Shown: piece by piece, positions 14,607-22,736 of the stretch
Numbering within the stretch: position 1 is the stretch's first letter
Layout: every line of letters begins with the position of its first letter
Assembly: GCA_964533495.1 (NCBI GenBank)
Contig: CAZHJU010000033.1
Location: 1 to 29,186 of the forward strand
Length of the DNA: 29,186 bases
Source of the DNA: Ga0077527 sp964533495
Lineage (GTDB): Bacteria > Pseudomonadota > Gammaproteobacteria > Burkholderiales > SG8-41
Direction: 5' to 3'
Notes under the pieces: generated by a model
What the model was told of the DNA's origin: nothing
The model's input: only the letters and a program-made list of their open reading frames with translations
Database searches by the model: none
Program-made: the position numbers and the translations under genes

Positions 14607-15440
14607 CTAGCGCTTCTGGCACCGCGGGCAGTAGCAACTGGCCCGCTGTCCCTGCCGCAGTTCCCGGATGGCCGTGCCGCAGCGCGTGCAGGGCTCCCCG
14701 CCGCGGCCGTAGACGAAAAACCGGTTCTGGAAATGCCCGGCCATACCGTCGCTGCCGACATAGTCGCGCAGCGAACTGCCGCCGGCCTCGATTGCTTCTC
14801 CCAGCACGGCCCTGATTTCCCGCGCCAGCGCATCGCAGCGCGCGCGGCTGACGCGCTGCGCCGGCGTGCGCGGATCGATGCCGGCGCGGAACAGCGCCTC
14901 GTTGGCGTAGATGTTGCCGACGCCGGCGACGACATGGCCGTCCATGATCGCGAGCTTGATCGCCGCGCTGCGCGACCGTGTCGCGCGGTGGAGGACCGCG
15001 CCGTCGAAATCCGCGGTCAGCGGTTCCGGCCCGATCGACGCCAGCAGCGGATGCGCGAGCGGATCGTCTTTCAGCCACAACACCAGTCCGAAGCGCCGCG
15101 GGTCGCGCAGGCGGATCGCGCGGCCGTTGTCGAAGACGAGATCGAAGTGGTCGTGTTTTTCCGGCGGAGTTTTCGCATCCACCAGCCACAGCCGCCCCGA
15201 CATGCCGAGGTGCACGAGCAGCGTGCCCGCTTCGCGATCCGCCGTTTTACAATCGAACAGCAGGTACTTGCCGCGGCGCGAGAGCGTGCGCACGCGGGCG
15301 CCGGCAAGCCGCTGCTCCAGTCCGCGCGGCACCGGCTGGCGCAGGCCGCGATGGCGCACCACGGCGCGCAGGATGCGCCGCTGTTCCACCAGCGGCGCCA
15401 GTCCGCGGCGGGTGGTTTCGACTTCCGGCAATTCCGGCAT
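14607..15440 (-). CDS. mutM: Formamidopyrimidine-DNA glycosylase
   Basis: MutM (Fpg) excises 8-oxoguanine and formamidopyrimidines and cuts the strand by beta,delta-elimination. The protein has 277 residues. Catalytic P2 and E3 are in MPELPEVET, the conserved lysine is K58 (SRRGKYLLF), the helix-two-turn-helix is around IYANEALFRAGIDP, and a C-terminal zinc finger uses C251, C254, C271 and C274. The start codon is directly preceded by AT-rich sequence with no Shine-Dalgarno, and the DUF4340 gene stops only 16 bases upstream, so it is either coupled to that gene or read from a very short leader. A small hairpin (GAGTTT/AAACTC at 14582-14596) follows the stop. Confidence 0.97.
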   Translation of the reverse strand: MPELPEVETTRRGLAPLVEQRRILRAVVRHRGLRQPVPRGLEQRLAGARVRTLSRRGKYLLFDCKTADREAGTLLVHLGMSGRLWLVDAKTPPEKHDHFDLVFDNGRAIRLRDPRRFGLVLWLKDDPLAHPLLASIGPEPLTADFDGAVLHRATRSRSAAIKLAIMDGHVVAGVGNIYANEALFRAGIDPRTPAQRVSRARCDALAREIRAVLGEAIEAGGSSLRDYVGSDGMAGHFQNRFFVYGRGGEPCTRCGTAIRELRQGQRASCYCPRCQKR

Positions 15441-15441
15441 T

Positions 15442-15474
15442 TATAAGTATTTGTTTTTATTGATTATTTTTGAC
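15442..15474. repeat. AT-rich 33-base repeat, copy 2 (copy 1 at 7698-7730)
   Basis: Read on the + strand, this sequence matches the - strand of 7698-7730 at 28 of 33 positions. The first 23 positions differ at only one. Both copies lie at gene borders and supply or abut a stop codon: ftsX in copy 1, DUF4340 in copy 2. Its nature is unknown; possibilities are a promoter-bearing intergenic motif or the scar of a small element. Confidence 0.55.
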
Positions 15475-16308
15475 GGATACCGGACGTCCGGGATGCGTCA
15501 GGAGCGCCTGTCCGGCGCCGGCGAGGAAGGTGTACTGCAGGCCGTTGTCCTGGCGCAGCAGAACCAGGTTGGGTTCGCGCTGCAGCACCGAGAACACCAG
15601 CGGCGCGCCTTCGCGCAGTTCGATGCGCACTTCGGCCAGCGGTTTGCGCCCGTCATGGGGTTCGGCGCGCGCGGCGGAGGCCTGGCGCCAGCGGTCGACG
15701 AAGGCCTGCAGTTCGTCGGGACCGGCTTCGGCGGCGGCGGGCGTCAGCGTCCAGCGCCCGCTGGTTTGCCGCACGCTGAAATCCGGCAGCAGGATCGCCG
15801 ACGGAATTTCCCGTTCCTGCAGCAGCACGCGGCGGATCAGTGCCGCCGGGTCCGCCGGCAGCGCCGCGCCATGCCGCAGCGCCACCACGTACACGGTATC
15901 CCCGCGCATCACGTACTGCTCGCGGGTGACTGTGTTGATGCCGCCGAAGGCGTATTCGCTGCCGTCGATCGTCAGCAGCGCCAGCGGCATCTGCAGGTCG
16001 AAACGCTCGAGGTCGGTGGCCGGCAGCCGCGCGGCGGGCCTGGCTTCAAGCAGCGCCAGCATGCGCAGCACCTGGAATTCATCGGCGCGCGCGCGCAGCG
16101 GCGCGGTGATCAGCCATTGCGCGTCATGCCGCTCGAGCTCGATCGCGGGCCGTCCCGGGCGCGCCAGGCTGACCCGCTGCACCTGCGCCGGCGGCAGGGT
16201 CGACAGCGGCGGCATGCTGTCGTCGCGCGCCGGCGCGAACCAGGCCAGTAGGCCCAGTCCGGCGGCGACCGCAAGCAGGGCGAGCAGGGACAGCCAGCCG
16301 CGTTTCAT
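15457..16308 (-). CDS. DUF4340 domain-containing membrane-anchored protein of the ABC module
   Basis: The 283-residue protein has one N-terminal TM helix at about 5-25 and a large soluble, probably periplasmic part. Features of DUF4340 include the first-domain start VQRVSLARPG, the WLITAPLRARADEFQVLRMLALLEA segment and repeated beta-strand domains. Biochemical function is unknown. Such proteins are regularly encoded next to GldG-like proteins and ABC-2 transporters, and here the gene follows the GldG-like gene by 6 bases. The last five residues (VKNNQ) and the stop come from the AT-rich repeat at 15442-15474. Confidence 0.82.
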   Translation of the reverse strand: MKRGWLSLLALLAVAAGLGLLAWFAPARDDSMPPLSTLPPAQVQRVSLARPGRPAIELERHDAQWLITAPLRARADEFQVLRMLALLEARPAARLPATDLERFDLQMPLALLTIDGSEYAFGGINTVTREQYVMRGDTVYVVALRHGAALPADPAALIRRVLLQEREIPSAILLPDFSVRQTSGRWTLTPAAAEAGPDELQAFVDRWRQASAARAEPHDGRKPLAEVRIELREGAPLVFSVLQREPNLVLLRQDNGLQYTFLAGAGQALLTHPGRPVSVKNNQ

Positions 16309-16314
16309 GCGCCC

Positions 16315-17676
16315 TCAGGCGGCATTGCGCCGGCGCCACCAGACCACGGTTCCGGTGACGGCGAAGGCCAGCGGCAGCAACAGCAGCACGATGACGGCGA
16401 TGGCGTACAGGTGCATGGTGCCGACCTCGAGCAGGGTGTCCGCGGCCGGCCGTGGATCGATGGTGACCAGCGCGTCCTCGCCGGCCAGCCAGTTCATCAT
16501 GCTCACGCCGAGCGCGAGGTTGCCGCCGTTGCCGATGAAGCTGTTGGACAGGAAATGCCCGGTGCCGACGACGATGACGCGCTGCTCGCGGTCGCCGACG
16601 GTGCGTTCCAGCGCGGTCGCGATGTTGACCGGGCCGGGGAAATCCCGCGACCTGTCGAAGGTCGACTTCGCGTCGAGCTTTCCGGTTTCCACCCAGCCGC
16701 GCGGCGCCACGTCGATCAGCGGCGTGACGCGCCAGCCGGCGCCGTCGTCGGCGCCGATCTGCCGCGCGTGCGGGAACAGCGTGTTGTACTGCAGCGCTCC
16801 GGCCACGGGATGACGCGCGTAGTTGGCGGCGACGGCGAACACCGGGGGACCGCTGCGCGGGGCGAGGGCGGGATCGATGACGGTGCCGGGCGTGAGCACC
16901 AGGGCCAGCTTTTCGGCGAGCGGCTGCAGGCCGCGCAGCGGCTCCGTGTCGATCAGCCACAGCAGGTTGCCGCCGCGGTCAACGTAGGACAGCAGCTTGT
17001 CGGTTTCCGCGGACTGCAGCTCGACCTGCGGATGCGTGACCACCAGCAGCGCCGCGTTGGCCGGCACTTCCTGGGCCAGGCCGAGATTGATGCTGCTGGT
17101 GCTGAAGCCCTTTTCGCGCAACTGCTGGCCGAAGCTGCCGAGGTCGTGGTTGGCCGGGCCGTCGAGCTTGCGTTCGCCGTGGCCGTCCAGCCACAGCACC
17201 AGGCTGTTGGCGCCGCGCAGCAGGCGCACCAGCGCATTGGCGAAGTTCTGCTCGTTGAACTCGCCGAGCGGAATCTGCTCCGAGCGGCGCTGGTATTCGA
17301 TGACCAGCGCATTGGGCGAGCGCAGCCCCGCCTCGGCCGCCGCCTTCGGCTGTTCGCGCGGGTCGATGACGCGCAGTTCGAGGTCGCGCTTGGCGCGCTG
17401 GTAGTTGTGCACCCGCTCCTCGATCATGCGGTGCACGTTGCTGCCGCCCGCGTCCTGGCGCACCGCGTAGGCGGTGACGCGCAGCGGCCCCTGCATCTGC
17501 TGCAGCGCGCCCAGCGTCGCCGCCGACAGCGTGTTGCGCGCGTTGCGGGTGACGTCCTTTTCGTAGCGGTACTGGTGGGCGAGGTAGGCGAGCAGCGCCG
17601 TGATCACGGCGAGCAGGATCACGAATACTCCGCTCTGGATTCTCAGCTGCCAGCGCAGCCTGCGGGTGATCTGCAT
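16315..17676 (-). CDS. GldG-family ABC transporter auxiliary protein
   Basis: The 453-residue protein has TM helices at both ends (about 15-35 and 424-447) and a large domain between them, the layout of the GldG / ABC-type uncharacterised transport family. RVTAYAVRQD and LELRVIDPREQPKAAAEAG, then LVLWLDGHGERKLDG and a late VVGTGHFLSNSFIGNGGNLAL, are typical segments. In Bacteroidota, GldG is needed with the ATPase GldA and permease GldF for gliding; in proteobacteria the role of these genes is unknown. It starts 3 bases after the permease stop. Confidence 0.85.
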   Translation of the reverse strand: MQITRRLRWQLRIQSGVFVILLAVITALLAYLAHQYRYEKDVTRNARNTLSAATLGALQQMQGPLRVTAYAVRQDAGGSNVHRMIEERVHNYQRAKRDLELRVIDPREQPKAAAEAGLRSPNALVIEYQRRSEQIPLGEFNEQNFANALVRLLRGANSLVLWLDGHGERKLDGPANHDLGSFGQQLREKGFSTSSINLGLAQEVPANAALLVVTHPQVELQSAETDKLLSYVDRGGNLLWLIDTEPLRGLQPLAEKLALVLTPGTVIDPALAPRSGPPVFAVAANYARHPVAGALQYNTLFPHARQIGADDGAGWRVTPLIDVAPRGWVETGKLDAKSTFDRSRDFPGPVNIATALERTVGDREQRVIVVGTGHFLSNSFIGNGGNLALGVSMMNWLAGEDALVTIDPRPAADTLLEVGTMHLYAIAVIVLLLLPLAFAVTGTVVWWRRRNAA

Positions 17677-17679
17677 CGC

Positions 17680-18450
17680 CTAACCCCGCAGTCGCCGGCC
17701 GTCGAGGCGGCGGATGGCCAGCACCAGAAAGCCGGCGGTCAGCAGCAGCGCGCAGGCGATGGCGTAGCTGTCGATCATGCCCCGTCCCAGCGGCTCGAAA
17801 TTTTTCAGCGGCGAGAACACCTGGATGAAGGCCGCGGGCAGATGCCAGCCGCGCGCGCGCAGGCTGTCGCCGGCGGTTTCGCCCATGAACAGCATGGCCA
17901 GCAGCATGCCGAAGCCGAGCAGCGCGGCGGCCATCGGCTGCGCGGTGAGGCTGGAGGCATAGAGGCCGACTGCCGCGAATCCGGCGGCGAGCAGCAGCAG
18001 CGCCAGCGTCAGCCCGCCCAGCAGGCCGAAGTCGAGCCGGGTGCCGGTCATCAGCAGCAGGGGCATGGCCAGCACCAGCAGGACGATGATCGACAGGAAG
18101 GCCATCAGCCCCGCGAACTTGCCGAGGACGATCTCGGTCATCGACACCGGCGCCGACAGCAGCAGCGTCAGCGTCTGGTTGCGCCGTTCCTCGGCGATCA
18201 TGCGCATGGCCAGCAGTGGCACCGCGAACAGCAGAACCGCGGCGGCGGTGGCGTAGGTCGGCGCCGCGACCAGCTCGGTGAGCCCGGGCGGGCTGGCCAT
18301 CTGCGCGAGCTGCGGCTGGATCTGCAGGAAATCGTCGAGCCGGCGCAGGAAGCCGTAGCCGAGCACGACCTGCACGACCGTAAGGACGAGCCAGGCCAGC
18401 GGCGAGGCGAACAGCGCGCGCAGTTCCTTGCCGGCGATGGTGAATATCAT
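17680..18450 (-). CDS. ABC-2 type transport permease (GldF-like)
   Basis: The 256-residue membrane protein has six hydrophobic helices. It begins IFTIAGKELRALFASPLAWLVL, the usual start of GldF/ABC-2 permeases, and has MRMIAEERRNQTLTLLLSAPVSMTEIVLGKF, the coupling segment of the family. The frame is open to 18492, but GAGGA stands 7 bases before the ATG at 18450, and the longer form would overlap the ATPase gene. It lies 10 bases after the ATPase stop and forms the membrane part of the module; the cargo is unknown. Confidence 0.88.
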   Translation of the reverse strand: MIFTIAGKELRALFASPLAWLVLTVVQVVLGYGFLRRLDDFLQIQPQLAQMASPPGLTELVAAPTYATAAAVLLFAVPLLAMRMIAEERRNQTLTLLLSAPVSMTEIVLGKFAGLMAFLSIIVLLVLAMPLLLMTGTRLDFGLLGGLTLALLLLAAGFAAVGLYASSLTAQPMAAALLGFGMLLAMLFMGETAGDSLRARGWHLPAAFIQVFSPLKNFEPLGRGMIDSYAIACALLLTAGFLVLAIRRLDGRRLRG

Positions 18451-18460
18451 TCCGCGTTCC

Positions 18461-19420
18461 TCATGCCGCCGCACTGTTTCCGGACGCGTCATCGCGCGTC
18501 AGCTGCACGAAGACGTCCTCCAGGCTGCTGCGCGCCGGCGTCAGTTGCTGCAGCCCCCAGTTGTGCGCCGCCGCCGCGCCGACCAGCGCCGCGGACGGAT
18601 CGCTGTCGCGGGCAAAGCGGACGCGGAAGCGTCCTTCGCTGTCCGTCTCCACGTGCTCGACCCCGGGAATGGCGGCCAGCGCGCCGGCTGCCGGCGGGTT
18701 CTGCAGGCCGACGATCATCGTGCGGCCGCTCTGGAATTCGCGCAGGCCGGCGATGGTGTTGCTGAACACGATTTCGCCGTGATGCATGATCTGCACGCGG
18801 TCGCAGACGGCCTCGACCTCGGGCAGGATGTGGGTGGACAGGATCACGCTGTGCCGCTCGCCCAGTTCGCGGATCAGCCTGCGGATGTCGAGGATCTGGT
18901 TGGGATCGAGCCCGACCGTCGGCTCGTCGAGGATGATCACGTCGGGCTCGTGGACGATGGCCTGGGCGATGCCGACGCGCTGCTGGTAACCCTTGGACAG
19001 CGCGCCGATCAGCTTGCGGCCGGTGTCGGCGAGGCCGCAGCGCGCCATCGCGGCGGCGACCGCGGCGGCGCGTTCCGTTTTCGACACGCGGTGCAGCTTC
19101 GCGGCGAGGTCGAGGTATTCGCGGACGTTCAGTTCCCGGTACAGCGGCGGCGTTTCCGGCAGGTAGCCGATGCGCGCCTTGGCCAGCGCCGGCGTTTCCA
19201 GCAGATCGATGCCGCAGATCCGGATTTCGCCGGCGCCCGGCGCGAGGTTGCCGGTCAGCATCTGCATGGTGGTCGATTTGCCGGCGCCGTTGGGGCCGAG
19301 CAGGCCGACGACCTCGCCGCGCCTGACGTCCAGGTCCAGCGGTTTCACCGCGACATGCGTGCCGAAACTGCGGGACAGACCCCGGGCACAGATGGTCAGG
19401 GCGGGGTCGGCGGGAATCAT
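18461..19420 (-). CDS. ABC transporter ATPase (GldA-like)
   Basis: The 319-residue protein has Walker A GPNGAGKST at 42-50, signature LSKGYQQR at 141-148, Walker B VIILDEPTVGLDP at 161-173 and the switch STHIL. The 90-residue tail after the ATPase core (FRVRFARDSDPS..., SSLEDVFVQLT) is typical of ABC-2 exporters of the GldA/NatA type. The frame stays open far upstream. An in-frame ATG at 19480 is possible, but a candidate promoter lies between the two, so I use 19420; neither start has a strong ribosome binding site. It heads the four-gene unit that runs into mutM. Confidence 0.88.
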   Translation of the reverse strand: MIPADPALTICARGLSRSFGTHVAVKPLDLDVRRGEVVGLLGPNGAGKSTTMQMLTGNLAPGAGEIRICGIDLLETPALAKARIGYLPETPPLYRELNVREYLDLAAKLHRVSKTERAAAVAAAMARCGLADTGRKLIGALSKGYQQRVGIAQAIVHEPDVIILDEPTVGLDPNQILDIRRLIRELGERHSVILSTHILPEVEAVCDRVQIMHHGEIVFSNTIAGLREFQSGRTMIVGLQNPPAAGALAAIPGVEHVETDSEGRFRVRFARDSDPSAALVGAAAAHNWGLQQLTPARSSLEDVFVQLTRDDASGNSAAA

Positions 19421-19442
19421 GGAAGGATGCGGCGGCGTTGCC

Positions 19443-19486
19443 TTGTGATTGGCATCAAATATACCTAATATGTGCTTCATTATGAA
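19443..19486. promoter_or_regulatory. Candidate overlapping divergent promoters, ABC module / TPR gene
   Basis: An AT-rich island lies in the 129-base gap. On the - strand, TTCATA and TATATT are spaced 17 bases (19486 back to 19458), giving a short leader for the ABC ATPase. On the + strand, TTGTGA at 19443-19448 and TAATAT at 19466-19471 are also spaced 17 bases, for the TPR-lolB-ispE unit. Each hexamer matches consensus at only 4 or 5 of 6 positions. Confidence 0.35.
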
Positions 19487-19549
19487 GGCGAACGCGCTTC
19501 GCGTCGCCGCAATCCACGCCACCCGCCGTAGCCGCGGCGCCATGATCCG

Positions 19550-21337
19550 ATGAATCCGACCCGATCCGCAGCACTGTTGGCCAGCCTGTCGGTCAGCCTT
19601 GTCCTGGCGGCATGCGCGCAGCCGCCGCAGAAACCGGAGGCCACACCGGCGCCTGCCGCGGGGGTCAAGCCGCCGCTGCCCAAGGTAGTGACCCGCGCGC
19701 CCCAGCAGCGCGAGGTGCCGCTGCCCGCCGTCGAGCTGAGCGAGTCCATCCTGTTCAAACTCACGCTGGCCGAAGTCGCCGCGCAGCGCGGCCAGCCCCA
19801 TGTCGCGGTTCCGGCCTTTCTCGAAGTGGCGCGGGAGACCCGCGACCCGCGCGTCGCGCGCCGCGCCACCGAGATTGCATGGAACGCGCGTTTCCTGCCG
19901 GCCGCGCTCGAGGCGGCGACGCTGTGGCTGCAGGCCGATCCGGAATCGACGCGCGCGCGGCAGACCGTGATCGCGCTGCTGGTCAACCAGTCGCGGCTCG
20001 ACGATGCGCTGCCTCATCTCGAAAAATCGCTGGGCAGCGATCCCGACAACGCCGGGCAGAACTTCCTGCAGCTGTATTCACTGCTGTCGGGGCACAAGGA
20101 CAAGGCCGCCATATTGCGGCTGATCGACCGCCTGGCTTCCCGTTATCCGCAGGTGCCGGAGGCCAGCCTCGCGCTGGCGCAGGCGGCGTGGAACGCGGAT
20201 GACGTGGCGACGGCGCTGAAGGCCTCGCGCCGGGCGCTGGAATTGCGCCCGGGCTGGGAACTTGCCGCGCTGTTCCAGGCACAGGCGCTGCAGCGCGGTT
20301 CCGCGGACGCCGCCGTTGCTTTCCTCGGCGATTTCGTCAGGGCGCATCCGGCCGCGCGCGACGCGCGGCTGAATTACGCCCGCCTGCTGGTCGGCGCGCA
20401 GCGCTATCCGGAGGCGCGCAAGCAGTTTGAAATCCTGCTCGGCGAGGCGCCGAACAACGCCGAGATCGCGATGGCGGTGGCCACGCTGTCGATGCAGGCA
20501 AAGGATTACGCCGCCGCCGACATCCAGTTGCGGCGCGCGCTCGAGATCGGCGCCAAGGACCCGGACATGGTGCGCATGTACCTCGGGCAGGTCAACGAGG
20601 AATTGAAGCGCGCGGACGAAGCCCTCAAGTGGTATTCGAGCATCACCCACGGCGCGCAGTACATCCCGGCGCAGGCGCGTTATGCGGGAGTGCTGGCGAA
20701 GCAGGGGCGTCTGGAGGACGCGCGCAGGCACCTGCGCGGCATCAGCGCGGGCGACGCGCGCCAGCGCACGCAGCTGACGCTGGCCGAAGCGGGCCTGCTG
20801 CGCGACGCGCAAGCCTACCAGGAAGCCTTCGATTTCCTCGGCGAGGCGCTGGCGCGCGCGCCTGACAGCGCCGACCTGCTGTACGACCATGCGATGGCGG
20901 CCGAGAAGGTCAACCGGCTGGACGTGCTCGAGGCCAACCTGCGCCGCGTGATCGCGATGCAGCCGGACCATGCCCATGCCTATAACGCGCTCGGGTACAC
21001 CCTGGCGGACCGCAACCAGCGCCTGCCGGAGGCGCGCACGCTGATCGAGGCCGCGCACAAGCTTGCGCCCAATGACCCGTTCATTCTCGACAGCCTGGGC
21101 TGGGTGCTCTACCGGCTGGGCGAAAACGAGGCGGCGCTCGGGTACCTGCGGCGCGCCCATGAAATGCGGCCCGACGGCGAAATCGCCGCCCATCTGGGCG
21201 AAGTGCTGTGGGCGCTGGGGCGCCAGGAGGAAGCCCGGAAGGTCTGGGCCGAGGCCCTGCGCAGCCAGCCGAAGAACGAGGCGCTGCAGGGCACGATCAA
21301 GCGCCTGGCCCCGATCGTCCTGCAATCGGTGCAATGA
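19550..21337 (+). CDS. TPR-repeat lipoprotein
   Basis: The 595-residue protein has a signal with lipobox VLAACAQ (C22), a proline-rich linker (about 23-60) and then tandem tetratricopeptide repeats to the end. Examples are AYNALGYTLADRNQRLPEARTL and DSLGWVLYRLGENEAALGYLRRAHEM, which fit the TPR consensus W-LG-Y-A-F-A-P. It is probably held at the outer or inner membrane facing the periplasm and acts in protein-protein contacts. The same TPR protein stands directly before lolB in many betaproteobacteria, suggesting an envelope role. Its stop overlaps the lolB start (ATGA). Confidence 0.92.
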   Translation: MNPTRSAALLASLSVSLVLAACAQPPQKPEATPAPAAGVKPPLPKVVTRAPQQREVPLPAVELSESILFKLTLAEVAAQRGQPHVAVPAFLEVARETRDPRVARRATEIAWNARFLPAALEAATLWLQADPESTRARQTVIALLVNQSRLDDALPHLEKSLGSDPDNAGQNFLQLYSLLSGHKDKAAILRLIDRLASRYPQVPEASLALAQAAWNADDVATALKASRRALELRPGWELAALFQAQALQRGSADAAVAFLGDFVRAHPAARDARLNYARLLVGAQRYPEARKQFEILLGEAPNNAEIAMAVATLSMQAKDYAAADIQLRRALEIGAKDPDMVRMYLGQVNEELKRADEALKWYSSITHGAQYIPAQARYAGVLAKQGRLEDARRHLRGISAGDARQRTQLTLAEAGLLRDAQAYQEAFDFLGEALARAPDSADLLYDHAMAAEKVNRLDVLEANLRRVIAMQPDHAHAYNALGYTLADRNQRLPEARTLIEAAHKLAPNDPFILDSLGWVLYRLGENEAALGYLRRAHEMRPDGEIAAHLGEVLWALGRQEEARKVWAEALRSQPKNEALQGTIKRLAPIVLQSVQ

Positions 21338-21891
21338 GGGCAGTTCTCGCCGCCGCCGCGGCGCTGCTGCTTGCGGGTTGCGGGGCACTGTCCGGCACCG
21401 GCGGACCCTCGGCGCCGTTCGATCTGCTGGGCCGGGTGCTGGCCAGCGCCGACGGCCGCGCCTTTTCCGCCAGCTTCCGCTGGCGCCACGAGATGCCGCG
21501 GAACGAGATCTGGCTGATGTCGCCCGCGGGCACCACGCTGGCCCACATCAGCGCCGATGCTGCCGGCGCGACGCTGACCGCGGCGGACCAGCAGGAATAT
21601 CGCGCGTTTTCGGCGGAGGGACTGACCCGCCGCGCGCTGGGCTGGCCGCTGCCGCTGACCCAGCTCCAGTACTGGGTGCGCGGAGCAGTGGCGCCCGATG
21701 TCGCGGCGGATCTGGTCGAGCGCGATGCCCGGGGCCGGCTGACCCGGCTGGAGCAGGCGAACTGGAGCGTGCGCTACGTTTACGCGGAAGCTCCTGCGCA
21801 GGCTGTGCTGCCGCGACGCCTGGATCTCGAACAGGGCGGGCAGCGCATCCGCATGGTCATCGACGACCGGCGAAAACCGGATCCGCAATGA
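21334..21891 (+). CDS. lolB: Outer membrane lipoprotein LolB
   Basis: LolB accepts lipoproteins from LolA and inserts them in the outer membrane. The protein has 185 residues with lipobox LLLAGCGALS (C16) and Gly after the Cys, consistent with outer-membrane sorting. FDLLGRVLASADGRAFSASFRWRHEMPRNEIWLMSPAGTTLAHI matches the LolB beta-barrel start, and LPLTQLQYWVRG is a conserved stretch. Sequence similarity in LolB is low, so position between the TPR gene and ispE supports the call. The frame is open upstream, but the ATG at 21334 overlaps the TPR stop and starts a proper signal. Its own stop overlaps the ispE start as ATGA. Confidence 0.92.
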   Translation: MRAVLAAAAALLLAGCGALSGTGGPSAPFDLLGRVLASADGRAFSASFRWRHEMPRNEIWLMSPAGTTLAHISADAAGATLTAADQQEYRAFSAEGLTRRALGWPLPLTQLQYWVRGAVAPDVAADLVERDARGRLTRLEQANWSVRYVYAEAPAQAVLPRRLDLEQGGQRIRMVIDDRRKPDPQ

Positions 21892-22736
21892 ACGGCTGCA
21901 GCGGATTTCCGGCGCCGGCAAAACTCAACCTGATGCTGCGCGTCACCGGCCGCCGCGCCGACGCCTACCACCTGCTGCAGACGGTGTTCCGCTTCATCGA
22001 TTTCGGCGACACGGTCTGGATACGCCGGCGCGCCGACGGCGTCATTGCACGGACGCGCGAACTGCCAGGCGTTGCCGAAGCCGAGGATCTGGTCCTGCGT
22101 GCGGCCCGGGCGCTGAAAACCGCGACCGGGACAGGATTCGGCGCCGACATCCACGTCGAGAAGCGTCTGCCGATGGGGGGCGGGCTGGGCGGCGGCAGTT
22201 CGGATGCCGCGACCACCCTGCTCGCGCTGAACCATCTCTGGGGCACCGGCCTGTCGCGCGGATATCTGCAGGAGCTGGCGCTGCCGCTGGGGGCGGATGT
22301 GCCGGCATTCGTCTACGGCCGCACGGCGCTGGCCGGCGGCATCGGCGAGAAACTGGCGCCGCTGACGGTATCCCCGGCCTGGTACCTGGTGCTGGTGCCG
22401 CCGGTGGCGGTGGCGACGGCCGGGATTTTTCGGCACCCGGAATTGAAACGGGACTCCGAAACAGTTAAAATACAAAGCTTTTCCGTGCCTGCCGGGAACG
22501 ATCTGGAGCCTCTGGTTTGCAGACTGTATCCCGAGGTCGGCAGGCACCTCGACTGGCTCAGGTCGGTCGGGGCGGCGCAGATGAGCGGTTCCGGCGCCTG
22601 CGTCTTTGCCGGATTTCCCGACGAAGCCGGGGCGCGCAGGGCGATGGCGGCCTGTCCGCCGGGAATGCGCGGGTTCGTGGCGCGCGGGCTGGACGTCCAT
22701 CCGCTCCACGGGCTGGCGGATTTTGCGGAAGACTGA
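21888..22736 (+). CDS. ispE: 4-diphosphocytidyl-2-C-methyl-D-erythritol kinase
   Basis: IspE phosphorylates CDP-methylerythritol with ATP in the MEP pathway of isoprenoid synthesis. The 282-residue GHMP kinase begins PAPAKLNLMLRVTGRRADAYHLLQTVF, the substrate-binding signature. It has the glycine-rich ATP loop PMGGGLGGGSSDAATT at 95-110, LGADVPAF with the catalytic aspartate and a third motif around QMSGSGACVFAGF. The frame is open upstream inside lolB and the TPR gene, but the ATG at 21888 overlaps the lolB stop by 4 bases. Codons around 22443-22475 are AT-rich and unlike the rest of the gene; they hold a candidate promoter. Confidence 0.96.
   Translation: MNGCSGFPAPAKLNLMLRVTGRRADAYHLLQTVFRFIDFGDTVWIRRRADGVIARTRELPGVAEAEDLVLRAARALKTATGTGFGADIHVEKRLPMGGGLGGGSSDAATTLLALNHLWGTGLSRGYLQELALPLGADVPAFVYGRTALAGGIGEKLAPLTVSPAWYLVLVPPVAVATAGIFRHPELKRDSETVKIQSFSVPAGNDLEPLVCRLYPEVGRHLDWLRSVGAAQMSGSGACVFAGFPDEAGARRAMAACPPGMRGFVARGLDVHPLHGLADFAED
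22443..22471 (+). promoter_or_regulatory. Candidate sigma-70 promoter inside ispE for tRNA-Gln and prs
   Basis: TTGAAA and TAAAAT, each 5 of 6 to consensus, are separated by exactly 17 bases. The segment encodes LKRDSETVKIQSF and uses codons such as ACA, GTT, AAA and ATA that are rare in this GC-rich gene, suggesting that the promoter constrains the coding sequence. It would give a leader of about 325 bases before the tRNA, so an additional nearer promoter is not excluded. Confidence 0.55.

Noticed and set aside
16411..18765. Very long open frame (784 codons) on the + strand opposite the GldG and permease genes
   Set aside because: It lies antisense to three clearly recognisable genes, is rich in Arg, Gln, His and Gly as expected from the complement of GC-rich coding DNA, and has no domain I recognise.
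19421..19480. Twenty-residue N-terminal extension of the ABC ATPase from the ATG at 19480
   Set aside because: The extension has no similarity to the ATPase fold, lacks a ribosome binding site and crosses a candidate promoter. I cannot exclude it fully.
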